Source: Pseudomonadota bacterium
Lineage (GTDB): Bacteria > Pseudomonadota > Alphaproteobacteria > Rhodospirillales > Magnetospirillaceae
Assembly (NCBI GenBank): GCA_023426365.1
Contig: JAFAAW010000062.1
Span: forward strand, 1 to 26,444
Direction of reading: 5' to 3'
DNA: 26,444 nt
Positions 1-7,048 of the stretch are shown in pieces. The first letter of the stretch is position 1. Every line of letters begins with the position of its first letter. The notes under the pieces were generated by a model. That model did not search any database, was not told the DNA's origin, and saw only the letters and a list, made by a program, of their open reading frames with translations. The position numbers and the translations under genes are program-made.

Positions 1-27
1 AAACGCAGGCCAATAAAGCCTGCGTTT
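1..27 (+). terminator. Hairpin at the left edge, possible terminator
   Basis: A perfect 10-bp stem (AAACGCAGGC with GCCTGCGTTT) encloses a 7-base loop and is followed by a mildly T-rich stretch. It lies just before the tRNA gene and probably ends transcription of an upstream gene outside the window. The T tract is weak, so a bidirectional or purely structural role is also possible. Confidence 0.55.
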
Positions 28-49
28 CTCGTTTCAGCCAAAACATTGC

Positions 50-128
<79 letters not shown>

Positions 129-133
129 AAAAT

Positions 134-165
134 CAAGGGCTTAGCCGGAAACGGCTAGGCCCTTG
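134..165 (+). terminator. Strong GNRA-capped hairpin behind the tRNA
   Basis: A 14-bp stem (CAAGGGCTTAGCCG with CGGCTAGGCCCTTG, one G-T wobble) is capped by a GAAA tetraloop and ends eight bases after the attL repeat. It lies inside the integrated element. Because integration separated the tRNA from its own terminator (7049-7082), this hairpin probably provides replacement termination. The following sequence has only a short T run, so termination may be incomplete. It also lies downstream of the convergent relaxase gene. Confidence 0.65.
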
Positions 166-185
166 AAACGTTTCTGGGGCCTGAT

Positions 186-264
186 TGGGCAACAACTGGG
201 AAACGCTTGCCCCAGGTGGGCAACACGAAACCCAGCAGGCATCGGACCTGGGAAACAAATTTGG
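186..264 (+). repeat. Left-end integrase arm-type sites (four copies)
   Basis: Four same-orientation copies of a nonamer start at 186 (TGGGCAACA), 197 (TGGGAAACG), 217 (TGGGCAACA) and 249 (TGGGAAACA). The first two are exactly 11 bp apart, one helical turn. The last extends to a 16-mer, TGGGAAACAAATTTGG, almost the same as the right-end site at 6873-6888. Repeats of this kind on both arms of a tRNA-integrated element are typical integrase arm-binding sites. The function is inferred; the repeats are directly visible. Confidence 0.7.
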
Positions 265-273
265 CCTCCCTGG

Positions 274-1536
274 TCATGCTCCGAACCGCCGCCGGTTTTC
301 CGCCTCCATCTGCGCTCCCCATTCCCGTAAGAACCGCAGCGCTGCCCCGGCGTCATCGCCCTCGATCATCGCAAAGCGCCCCGGTGAAGCTGCCGCACCA
401 TGGTCGTTGTTGGTGCCGCCGCCTGCGGCTGCCGCTGCGGTTGCTTGCCGCTTGAGGCTGTCCAGACGGCCCCGCTGGCCGCCGAGGACACGATTGATCA
501 GGGCTGCGTCGAGGCGGTTGCGACACACAACGCGGTTATCTTCGCGTCGATCACCTGAACCGCCACGGTCAGTTGCGACAGCGTTTCCAGGATCATCATG
601 ATGGGGGATGGTTCTCCGCTGTCCTCCAGTAGAGCCAGCAGCGGCATCAGGGACTCTGTGTTGCGCCGGGCCGCGTGTGCTTCGGCCAGAGTTGTTCGGA
701 TGATTTGCTCCATTCCCTCTTCCTTTCATGAACGTTCGGACGTCGGCGCGGCGCATCTGGGCCAGTCGGTCCAGTGATCCCAGCACAGCGCCGGTCTCCC
801 GGCTGGCAACGATCCACACCCCGGATTTGAGGCCCGGTAGAACACGCAATCCTGACCGAGCCAGGGCGGCCACCAGCGCGGCGGGGCCATCTGCCAGGGC
901 CATTGCTGTCCGCACGGCTTGCCGTGCTTCGGACAGGTTCTCGTGCAGGCGCTTCGCTCGTTGGTGTTGTTGTTCCCGGAAGGCCGACCTGGGCCGGTCG
1001 CCTTCTGTTAGGGCTGCCATGGCGTCGGCGATGTCTGTGCGGCCTTCACGGCGTAGCGCGGCAACGACGGCCCGGTTATGGCCCCCCTTGATCAGCCGAT
1101 GGCCGAACCGCACTTCGCACACCCTGGAAAGCTTCTCGTCGCGCCGCATGGTGTGGCGGCTGTCGAGCACGCGCCCGGTCTCGGGGTTCACTTCACCGAT
1201 CAACAGGTGATAGTGCGGCACCTGGGAGCCATCTGCCCGGCCCTTGACATGTTCGATCATGGTCATAGGGTTGGCTGCGGGCACCCGATATTCCGCAAGG
1301 ATCAGTCGAACCACTTCCCGAAGCTGGCTGGCGTCAAGGGGCGCGTCAGGGCTGATGGTGAAATGGCGGAGGCCGTATTTCTGCGCCCAGGCTCGGGCGA
1401 TAGCGTCACCGGCAAGGATCGTCTCGCGGCTGCCCGCCAGGATGGCAATAGACTCATTGCTGTCCTCTCTGTCCAGCACATGCCGGGCCGCATTTGGCGC
1501 GCCACCAGCCTGTATGCGGGTGCTTTTGATGATCAT
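274..1536 (-). CDS. MobA/VirD2-like relaxase of the mobilizable element
   Basis: This 420-residue protein would nick the element's origin of transfer and pilot the strand during conjugation driven by another plasmid or ICE. The N-terminal half (about 1-260) is well conserved in style. It contains an HUH metal site built from His96 (MIEHVKG) and His108/His110 (VPHYHLL), followed by a His/Arg-rich segment (about 125-155). The N-terminal position that usually holds the nicking tyrosine appears to be a histidine (ARHVLDRE, residue 19), as I recall for a group of alphaproteobacterial relaxases beginning MI-K-S/R-GG. The gene starts with ATG overlapping the mobC stop (ATGA), so the two are translationally coupled. 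Residues about 274-346 look unlike coding sequence and overlap another protein-like frame at 498-713; residues 350-420 look normal again. The C-terminus may therefore be rearranged. Confidence 0.85.
   Translation of the reverse strand: MIIKSTRIQAGGAPNAARHVLDREDSNESIAILAGSRETILAGDAIARAWAQKYGLRHFTISPDAPLDASQLREVVRLILAEYRVPAANPMTMIEHVKGRADGSQVPHYHLLIGEVNPETGRVLDSRHTMRRDEKLSRVCEVRFGHRLIKGGHNRAVVAALRREGRTDIADAMAALTEGDRPRSAFREQQHQRAKRLHENLSEARQAVRTAMALADGPAALVAALARSGLRVLPGLKSGVWIVASRETGAVLGSLDRLAQMRRADVRTFMKGRGNGANHPNNSGRSTRGPAQHRVPDAAAGSTGGQRRTIPHHDDPGNAVATDRGGSGDRREDNRVVCRNRLDAALINRVLGGQRGRLDSLKRQATAAAAAGGGTNNDHGAAASPGRFAMIEGDDAGAALRFLREWGAQMEAENRRRFGA
498..713 (-). CDS. Small protein overlapping the relaxase C-terminal region
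   Basis: This 71-residue frame lies wholly inside the relaxase gene in another reading frame. It reads like real protein (helical, balanced hydrophobic and charged residues, beginning MEQIIRTTLAEAHAARR), whereas the relaxase frame over the same bases is rich in Gly, Arg, Asn and Pro. It has a good ribosome site (AAGGA, seven bases before ATG), and its own frame has a TGA just before that site. It is probably a real small gene, or one part of a gene split by a frameshift: downstream, the relaxase frame again looks coding. I recognise no family. A role as a mobilization accessory is only a guess from its place. Confidence 0.5.
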   Translation of the reverse strand: MEQIIRTTLAEAHAARRNTESLMPLLALLEDSGEPSPIMMILETLSQLTVAVQVIDAKITALCVATASTQP

Positions 1537-1847
1537 CCGCCGACTTCCCGCTCGATGGTTTCGCGGGCCGCCCGGATTTCGCTTAGCGCCTGAAGGAGAA
1601 CGTCCTGGCCCGGCCCATCGCCCCGCTGGTGGCAGAGTTTGGCAAGCTGGTTGAGGTTGCCGCCAATGCGGCCCAGGGCGGCCAGGGAGGCGGCGAGGTC
1701 CATCGCCTTGGGATGGCGACGGTTCCTGCGAGGCGGCACGGCGAGGCGTTCGCGGATGGTGTCGGACAGTGTGCGCCCGGCTGTCGCGGCCTGCTGGCGC
1801 AGGGCCGATTCCTCATCATTGGTCAGTCGCACGCTCACCATGCCCAT
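1533..1847 (-). CDS. mobC: MobC-like mobilization accessory protein
   Basis: The 104-residue protein has an N-terminal ribbon-helix-helix-like segment (VSVRLTNDEESALRQQA, about 4-20), a helix with RTLSDTIRERL, and the signature IGGNLNQLAKL (about 63-73) of the MobC family. Such proteins bind oriT and help the relaxase open DNA and form the relaxosome. The ATG at 1847 was chosen because AAGGAG sits six bases before it and the frame upstream looks non-coding. Its TGA overlaps the relaxase ATG (ATGA), so both form one transcription unit reading toward the tRNA. The family call rests mainly on the NLNQLA motif and on the adjacency to a relaxase. Confidence 0.85.
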   Translation of the reverse strand: MGMVSVRLTNDEESALRQQAATAGRTLSDTIRERLAVPPRRNRRHPKAMDLAASLAALGRIGGNLNQLAKLCHQRGDGPGQDVLLQALSEIRAARETIEREVGG

Positions 1848-2055
1848 GCTCCGCTCCTTCGGGGGTCCACGGGGGCGAAAGCCCCCTGGCAAGCTGGCCG
1901 TCGTCAGACGAGCCACGACTTGCTGTCTCTATCAAGGTAGGCCCGGACGCCAGAGGGCGGGTTAAGCGCGGGTTAAAGCGAGGCGACCTCCACGCTGGTT
2001 CCTTTCGTCGGCTGCCCCAAACCTGTGATCAGGATCATCAGGAAGGAGAGGGCCG
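1848..2055. other. Divergent intergenic region, likely oriT and promoters
   Basis: This region separates mobC (minus) from the hypothetical gene at 2056 (plus). It holds a GGGGGC-GAAA-GCCCCC hairpin (1872-1887), a tandem pair of GCGGGTTAA units (about 1959-1977), and a TGATCAGGATCA palindrome near 2027-2038. oriT in comparable elements lies directly upstream of mobC, so this is the best place to look for the nick site. I cannot name a nic sequence. Confidence 0.35.
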
Positions 2056-2616
2056 ATGGATGGGCGGAAGGTCGCAGCCGATTTGGAGCGCAGCATGTGG
2101 AGTTGGGCAGGGGCGCTGCTGCCTTTGCTGCAAGATGTGCTTGGAATTGTCCTCGGGTTCTTCCGCCGCTTCCTGCTGGCGCTGTTGGGCGGCGTGCCCG
2201 CCGAAAATCAGCGGGAGCCGCCAAAGGCCGGGGAGGGCGACGACAAGGCGCGGCAGTGCGAACCGGAGGCGGACATCCGTCCCGAGAGCGGTGTTGCTGG
2301 CAAGCCGGTGCTGGTGCCGCGCTGGCGAGAGAGGGTAGTTCGAGACTGCCTGCGGCGCATTGGTGAGGGCCTGCCGCTACGGGAACGGCACCTCGTCCAG
2401 CTTCCCGCCGATGTCCGCGAATGGCTGGGCAGTCTGTTGCCGGAAGAGGCCGACGCCATCAAGCATTTGCCTGACAAGGCACTCCGCAACGAGTTCCTTC
2501 TCGGCACCATTGCCGATGAAATGCGCGGCATGACGCCAATGGATGGCCATCCCGTCACTCAGAACCGCGAAAGTGAAAGCGAGGTTAATGGCCCGCGACG
2601 TGCCAACGGTCCTTAA
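2056..2616 (+). CDS. Hypothetical membrane-anchored protein
   Basis: The 186-residue protein has one strong hydrophobic stretch near the N-terminus (about 16-46, WAGALLPLLQDVLGIVLGFF and on), then a charged Glu/Arg/Pro-rich linker (50-95). A likely helical cytoplasmic domain follows (about 95-160, with RWRERVVRDCLRRIGEGLPL and LPADVREWLGSLLPEEAD). AAGGAG lies seven bases before the ATG, a convincing start. It is divergent from mobC across the likely oriT, a place where mobilization accessories or entry-exclusion proteins may lie. I do not recognise a family and assign no function. Confidence 0.7.
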   Translation: MDGRKVAADLERSMWSWAGALLPLLQDVLGIVLGFFRRFLLALLGGVPAENQREPPKAGEGDDKARQCEPEADIRPESGVAGKPVLVPRWRERVVRDCLRRIGEGLPLRERHLVQLPADVREWLGSLLPEEADAIKHLPDKALRNEFLLGTIADEMRGMTPMDGHPVTQNRESESEVNGPRRANGP

Positions 2617-3059
2617 TGGCGCTGGGCCGGACTACGCATTACAGTAATTCATGAAGGGTCCGCCCACTCCTACGCCCTTCGCGGGATGAAATGGGCGGCG
2701 CTAGCTCCGGAGCGTGGCCGGTGCCTGCGTCCTCCTAGGCTGCGCACCTGGGAGGACGTTCTGTTTTTGAATGGCCTTCCTCTCCCTTCCCAGCAACGCC
2801 CTGCCCCTGGTGGGCTGAGCAACGATGACGACAGTCACCGTGTTCTCCCCCGCCTTGTTCTCTGCCCCCGGAGCCGCATCGCGGTCCAAGGAAGGCCCGA
2901 AGGCTGACTGGAGTGCAAGGGGGTGGTGCGGGCGCAGCCTACAAAGGGCGAGCCTCGGCCCCGCAGCACGGGAAGGAAGCCGTAGGGGCATGGACCGTGA
3001 GCGATGCGGGTTCGGGGGCTGGGCGGTGTTCTCTCCATGACTTGGGGATAGCCGTATTC
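2617..3059. other. 443-bp gap without a convincing gene
   Basis: Open frames exist here on both strands (2686-2907 plus; 2701-3063 minus, 120 codons), but their products are Pro/Arg/Ser-rich and lack recognisable domains or good ribosome sites. I see no clear terminator. A short palindrome CTCAAGTTGAG sits at about 3060-3070, at the end of the adjacent replication-like gene. The gap could hold a replication origin or a decayed gene; the sequence alone does not decide. Confidence 0.3.
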
Positions 3060-4091
3060 TCAAGTTGAGAGGAATTGGCGCGCGCGCTCCGTGGCATAGG
3101 CGAGGTCATATTTCGCCTCCAGTGCCTCCCAACTTGTAAAGTTGTTGACCAGGGCGGCCCATCGCAGTTCGCCGTCAATCCGCACCAGCCGGATTGCTAT
3201 GAGGTCGTTCTCGCCACCGCGAGGGCGGGGCGCAAACCGGCGGCGGGGTGGACGATGAAGCCTGGGAACGCGGATATACGTCATGGAGCCATCTTCCCCG
3301 CGCCTCGCCGTTGCCATCTCGTCTGAGGCGTCCAAGTCCGCCTTGTAGGTCCGCAGACCGCCCAGGAACGACCATAGATGCAGGCCCTCGACTTGTTGGA
3401 TGTACGCCGCGAGGTGTTCGTTGTGGAGGGCGTCGGTGTTTTTGCACGGCCCCTTCATCGTGTAATCGTCGATCTTGGTGCCGCCGTCGATCTCCCACGG
3501 TTCTGCGGGGCCGAAGTCGTGGAATTTGCCGGTGAGGTAGGTTCGGAAGCCGTCGAGGTCGGCACCATCCAGGGGAACCGCCCAAACGTGGGCATGGACA
3601 TCCACCAAGGCCCCACCGAGGTGCGGCTCCGCTTCCAGCTTGCGCATGATCACGTCCACGGCATACCGCTTCCGTGCCCACTCGGCGGCACGCTGGATCA
3701 GCTTGCCCAGGCGGCGCAGAGCCGCACGGCAACGGGGCAGGGGCACCCAGGGGTTGGCGCGAAGTACGAACCGAACCACCGTTTCATCGGCGATGGAGTG
3801 CTCGGCAAGGTACGTCCTGAGCGTGGTCACGTTGATCATGCCTTGGCGGACGGCGACGGAGCGGAACAACGGGATGTTGCGCAACTGTCGCCCACGGCGC
3901 TCGGCGTGCTTGCCCTTGGTGGCAAGATCAACGGCAGTTTGATCTGCCTCGGATGCGTAAGGGCTGATGCCGACCGCCAGCAGTCGGGCGGCGAGTTTGG
4001 CGTCGTGCGCTTTGCGGGCGGCGCGGCGTAGGTCAGCGGGGCCTTCGTGGGACTGCGGCTGAGGCCGGACAGAAGAAGAGCAAGCAACCAT
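3060..4091 (-). CDS. Putative HUH rolling-circle replication initiator
   Basis: The 343-residue protein has features of rolling-circle Rep proteins. A hydrophobic strand RFVLRANPW (about 107-115) fits motif 1. DVHAHVWAV (164-172) is an HUH metal-binding motif with His166 and His168. AAYIQQVEG (228-236) sits where the catalytic Tyr motif is expected: Tyr230 is present, but the usual Lys three residues later is Gln. The C-terminus is basic (RPPRRRFAPRPRGG). The likely role is nicking an origin on the excised circle, giving replication or stability. GGAG lies nine bases before the start. The family call is moderate: no alignment was possible, and a second relaxase-like function cannot be excluded. 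Confidence 0.5.
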   Translation of the reverse strand: MVACSSSVRPQPQSHEGPADLRRAARKAHDAKLAARLLAVGISPYASEADQTAVDLATKGKHAERRGRQLRNIPLFRSVAVRQGMINVTTLRTYLAEHSIADETVVRFVLRANPWVPLPRCRAALRRLGKLIQRAAEWARKRYAVDVIMRKLEAEPHLGGALVDVHAHVWAVPLDGADLDGFRTYLTGKFHDFGPAEPWEIDGGTKIDDYTMKGPCKNTDALHNEHLAAYIQQVEGLHLWSFLGGLRTYKADLDASDEMATARRGEDGSMTYIRVPRLHRPPRRRFAPRPRGGENDLIAIRLVRIDGELRWAALVNNFTSWEALEAKYDLAYATERARQFLST

Positions 4092-4507
4092 AGTGTCGAT
4101 CTCCGAGCGGATCGACAGCCGGTAGGGCGGCCAGGACCTTATCTGCTGCGTCTGAGGTTGGTTGCTGCTTCGCTCGGATGTCGGGTTCTGCTACTGCTCG
4201 GTAGGTTTCTACACTTGATGCACTGTTGTTTTCTGCTCTATCCTGATGTCGTGGGTCTGGATGACCGCCCCATCGGCTGCCGTGGTGGGAATGGCCGGTG
4301 GGGCAATTCCTTATTTGTTCCCAAGCTCTCGGCAGGCGTCAAGGTCCCCATCAACGTTTGAGGCCCTCCTATTCCGTTGTGTGGCTAAAATGTCGCATCG
4401 CGTTCTCTTGGTTGTGCTTCCGTCTAGAAAGGGGTTGTCAAAGTTGTCCTACTGGGTATAACCCACAGATGAATTTTGCTTCGGCAATGACGCAATAGGG
4501 GACTTTC
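4092..4507. other. Divergent intergenic region between rep-like gene and outer-membrane gene
   Basis: About 415 bp with no convincing gene. It contains the promoter of the outer-membrane protein at its right end (4435-4462) and presumably the promoter of the rep-like gene at its left. It is visibly less GC-rich than the flanking genes. No repeats beyond the small palindrome at the promoter were seen. Confidence 0.5.
4435..4465 (+). promoter_or_regulatory. Sigma-70-type promoter with palindrome over the -10
   Basis: TTGTCA (4435-4440) and TATAAC (4457-4462) are separated by 16 bp, a good housekeeping promoter 45 bp upstream of the outer-membrane protein ATG. The -10 lies inside TGGGT-ATA-ACCCA (4453-4465), a small perfect palindrome that could be a repressor site. 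Confidence 0.6.
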
Positions 4508-5167
4508 ATGAAGAAGATCATCGCCGCTACTGCTGCTGCAATCGTGCTTTCGGCGACCGCCGCTCAGGCCGCTGACGAGGGGGTCTATGCTCGTCTGGAC
4601 AGCGGTTGGTCGTTCTCCCGCGACGCCGGTAAGGATATCGACGATGACGTTGGTAACAGCGCGATCATTGGCGCGGGCGTTGGCTATCGCTTCAACCAGC
4701 ATGTGCGCGCGGACGTGACCCTCGGCTATCGCGGCGGATACGAAATCGACACTGGCTTCACCCAGTCGGGTATCAATGCCAATTTCAAGGGCGATGTGAG
4801 CGCGCTCACCGGCATGGCTAATGTTTATGTCGATGTCGCCAAGATGGGCATGTTCACCCCTTATGTCGGCGGTGGTATCGGTTTCTCGCGTAACAAGGTC
4901 GATGATGTTGCGGTCCGCACCAACGCGGGTGTGAATGGGACTCTCCAGGGTGACACCGAAACCTCGTTCGCGTGGCAGTTGAGCGCTGGTGTTGGCATCG
5001 AAGTTGCGCCGAAGTGGACCATCGACGTGGGCTATCGGTACATGGACATGGGTGAAGCCAAGAGCGGCGACACCATTACCGTCGGCGGTGTGAGCGCGAC
5101 TGGCGCGACCTCCAAGGGCGACCTCCGCGCGCATGAAATTCAGGCTGGTATTCGTTACCAGTTCTAA
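4508..5167 (+). CDS. Outer-membrane beta-barrel protein (Omp25/opacity-like)
   Basis: The 219-residue protein begins with a clear Sec signal peptide (MKKIIAATAAAIVLSATAAQA, cleavage about residue 21). It continues as alternating amphipathic strands with Gly/Asp/Tyr-rich turns: VGYRFNQHVRADVTLGYRGG, MFTPYVGGGIGFSRNKVDD, WTIDVGYRYMDMGE. It ends in RYQF, the aromatic C-terminus recognised by the BAM machinery. This fits an eight-stranded small barrel of the OMP_b-brl class common in alphaproteobacteria. It has its own promoter and terminator, so it is an independent transcription unit inside the mobile element, like a moron gene. Its benefit (surface masking, adhesion, phage exclusion) cannot be read from sequence. 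Confidence 0.88.
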   Translation: MKKIIAATAAAIVLSATAAQAADEGVYARLDSGWSFSRDAGKDIDDDVGNSAIIGAGVGYRFNQHVRADVTLGYRGGYEIDTGFTQSGINANFKGDVSALTGMANVYVDVAKMGMFTPYVGGGIGFSRNKVDDVAVRTNAGVNGTLQGDTETSFAWQLSAGVGIEVAPKWTIDVGYRYMDMGEAKSGDTITVGGVSATGATSKGDLRAHEIQAGIRYQF

Positions 5168-5185
5168 TCTCCTGAACGGACCGGG

Positions 5186-5213
5186 AAAGGGGAGCTTAGG
5201 CTCCCCTTTTTCG
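5186..5213 (+). terminator. Rho-independent terminator of the outer-membrane gene
   Basis: A 10-bp perfect stem AAAGGGGAGC / GCTCCCCTTT with a TTAG loop is followed by further T residues, 19 bp after the stop codon. It separates this gene from the convergent integrase, whose stop is at 5216. Confidence 0.92.
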
Positions 5214-5215
5214 TT

Positions 5216-6817
5216 TCAACGCTGTCTCTCTTCCTCCAATTCGTCGTGGGAGAAATCGTGGACGCTGGGCAGTTCCTCCATGCCCACCACGATCTCAACC
5301 GGAGGCGGGATAAGCAGGTTGATGTCGAGGCCGCACTCCTGCTCCAACAACCGGGTCCATGCGTCGATGGCGACCTTTTTTTCGGCGTAATAGTTGTAGA
5401 TGTTGTAGTGCTTTCGGGTGATATTCGACCGCAAGTTTCCTTGTCCGTCGGCGATTGGAAGGGTGTGGGCCAGGACCAAGCCACTGTAAAACTCTGAGGT
5501 GCCGCGCTCTGCCAAAAGCGTTGTGAACGTCCTGCGGAGATCGTGCGGGCTGAAGAGTTTCGTCACCCCGCGCTCATACAGATAACCGGGCCTTGGCTCC
5601 AGCGGTTCTCTGCGAATGCCACGGCCACGGCGACTCGGATCGTGTGGGGCCAATTCCGGCTTGGGGGCGATCATCCTCTCAATGGCATTGTTTAGGCTGG
5701 TGCCGTCCACGTGAGGATCGCCAATCACGCCCTTGCGAAGCTTTCGCACGGAGGGGAACAGCCATTTCGATCCACTCTCCTGCGCATAGGCTGCCATATA
5801 TTGGGCCACTGTCAGTGCGGGGGCGGCCAGAGGGATCGCATGGTCGCGTTTGGCCTTCATCGTGCGCCAAGGGAAGACAATGTGCCAGCCGTGCTGATGG
5901 TTGTGTCTGATCCATGTCCATTCGGACATGAGCCAGGGGCCTTTGCGGTTGGGGACCAGCAGCGACATCATCAACGCCATCCGTACCGGGACAGTCAGGC
6001 CATCCATGTAGGTGATGGCTGAAATGTAGTGGCGTAGTTCCCTGACCGTGAGACTCCGTCCGTCGTCGCGGCTAATGCCACGCCGTTCCTGACGCCGCTC
6101 ACGGCGTTCTGAAACCTCCGGGGCAAGGCTCGCCAAGACGGAAGGTGCCACCTCGCGGCCAACGTACTTCGCAGGGTTCTGAAGCACTTTGCTCTTGCCC
6201 TTGTTCTTGATGGCGTAGCGATATGCTTGGGAAATGTAGCTGACGAGCTTTACGGCGCGGCTCGGAGCGATGCGACCATAGGTGTCGCGGATGTGCTCGA
6301 TCTCATACTCGGTGATCTCGGCTGCCGGGCGGGAACGAAGGTCGAGTTCCTTCAAGCCTTCGAGGCCATGCTCGCGGTCGAGCAGTTTGAACGCGCTGCG
6401 ATACTCGCGGAAGGAGTTGCTGGGATCGTCTGGGTGTTCCGGGGCTTTCGAGGCAACGTAGGTGTCGAGCATTACGCCAAACGACCATCCGGCCTCATCA
6501 ACATGAACGCCGCCCCGTTGAGCATTGCTGAGGTAGCTTTCAGGGTCCATGCCTCGGTCGATCAGCTTGATAGCCTCATTAGCGCGCTCGCGGGCAACGG
6601 CCTCAGAGGTTCTGCCGACTTCGCCGAGGTCCCAGTACCGTTGCTTCCTTTCTGCCCCATCGCCGAACCGTTTGACGAGCCGCCACGTCATCGAGCGCGG
6701 GCGGATACGGATGTGCAGGCCGGGAATGAGGGCGTCCCAGATCAATCGTTCTTTGCCGGGTCGAAGGGTGTCGGCCAACGCCTGAGTCAGCTTGCGTTTA
6801 TCGGTAGCCTTTGCCAT
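5216..6817 (-). CDS. int: P4-type tyrosine recombinase (integrase)
   Basis: The 533-residue protein would catalyse integration and excision at the initiator tRNA. The N-terminal part (about 1-100) resembles the arm-binding domain of P4-like integrases (WDALIPGLHIRIRPRSMTW, GEVGRTSEAVARERANEA). A core-binding region follows (about 110-220). The catalytic domain shows Arg291 (VPNRKG), a Lys in MKAKRDHAIPL (about 321-323), HDLRR (His425, Arg428), His451 in LAHTLP, and Tyr471 in RKHYNIYNYYAEKKVAIDAW. The protein is about 100 residues longer than typical P4 integrases, with an acidic C-terminal tail. It lies next to attR and reads away from it. Right arm sites at 6862-6888 sit within its promoter region, so self-repression is likely. 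No excisionase gene was found. Confidence 0.95.
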   Translation of the reverse strand: MAKATDKRKLTQALADTLRPGKERLIWDALIPGLHIRIRPRSMTWRLVKRFGDGAERKQRYWDLGEVGRTSEAVARERANEAIKLIDRGMDPESYLSNAQRGGVHVDEAGWSFGVMLDTYVASKAPEHPDDPSNSFREYRSAFKLLDREHGLEGLKELDLRSRPAAEITEYEIEHIRDTYGRIAPSRAVKLVSYISQAYRYAIKNKGKSKVLQNPAKYVGREVAPSVLASLAPEVSERRERRQERRGISRDDGRSLTVRELRHYISAITYMDGLTVPVRMALMMSLLVPNRKGPWLMSEWTWIRHNHQHGWHIVFPWRTMKAKRDHAIPLAAPALTVAQYMAAYAQESGSKWLFPSVRKLRKGVIGDPHVDGTSLNNAIERMIAPKPELAPHDPSRRGRGIRREPLEPRPGYLYERGVTKLFSPHDLRRTFTTLLAERGTSEFYSGLVLAHTLPIADGQGNLRSNITRKHYNIYNYYAEKKVAIDAWTRLLEQECGLDINLLIPPPVEIVVGMEELPSVHDFSHDELEEERQR

Positions 6818-6861
6818 TGGAGTGCCGCTATAGCCAGTCTGATGGTTTGGAGTTTAAGCTC

Positions 6862-6888
6862 TGGGCCACAACTGGGCAACAAATTTTG
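6862..6888 (+). repeat. Right-end integrase arm-type sites (two copies)
   Basis: TGGGCCACA (6862-6870) and TGGGCAACA (6873-6881) are 11 bp apart in the same orientation. The second extends into TGGGCAACAAATTTTG, nearly identical to the left-end site at 249-264. They lie 45-65 bp upstream of the integrase start and about 110 bp inside attR. Confidence 0.7.
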
Positions 6889-6994
6889 CGGGGCATATTG
6901 GCGGCTGGTTGGCGCGCAGACCTCAGTCGTCGGCAAAAAACGGCGAAAAACCGCGTCTTTTCGTATTGTCGCGCCATCCTATTTTAACAAACAC

Positions 6995-7046
6995 TCAGAC
7001 TCATAACCTGAAGGTCGCAGATTCAAATCCTGCCCCCGCAACCAAG
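6995..7046 (+). repeat. attR: right direct repeat (partial tRNA copy)
   Basis: This copy of the tRNA 3' portion has no acceptor 5' strand or D-arm and is therefore not a tRNA. It differs from attL by A at 6999 and A at 7021; the latter would break the closing T-stem pair in a real tRNA. It is followed directly by the displaced tRNA terminator. Confidence 0.93.
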
Positions 7047-7048
7047 TC

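Noticed and set aside
1180..1230. HEN-type (His-x6-Glu-x-Asn) relaxase signature around HYHLLIGEVN
   Set aside because: The spacing fits by chance, but the same segment gives the ordinary three-His HUH site (His96, His108, His110), and the rest does not resemble ColE1-type relaxases.
2701..3063. A 120-codon open frame on the minus strand in the gap next to the rep-like gene
   Set aside because: Pro/Arg/Ser-rich composition, no ribosome site and no recognisable motif.
6995..7046. A second tRNA-Met gene
   Set aside because: Only the anticodon arm, T-arm and 3' acceptor strand are present; the 5' part is missing and the T-stem is broken.
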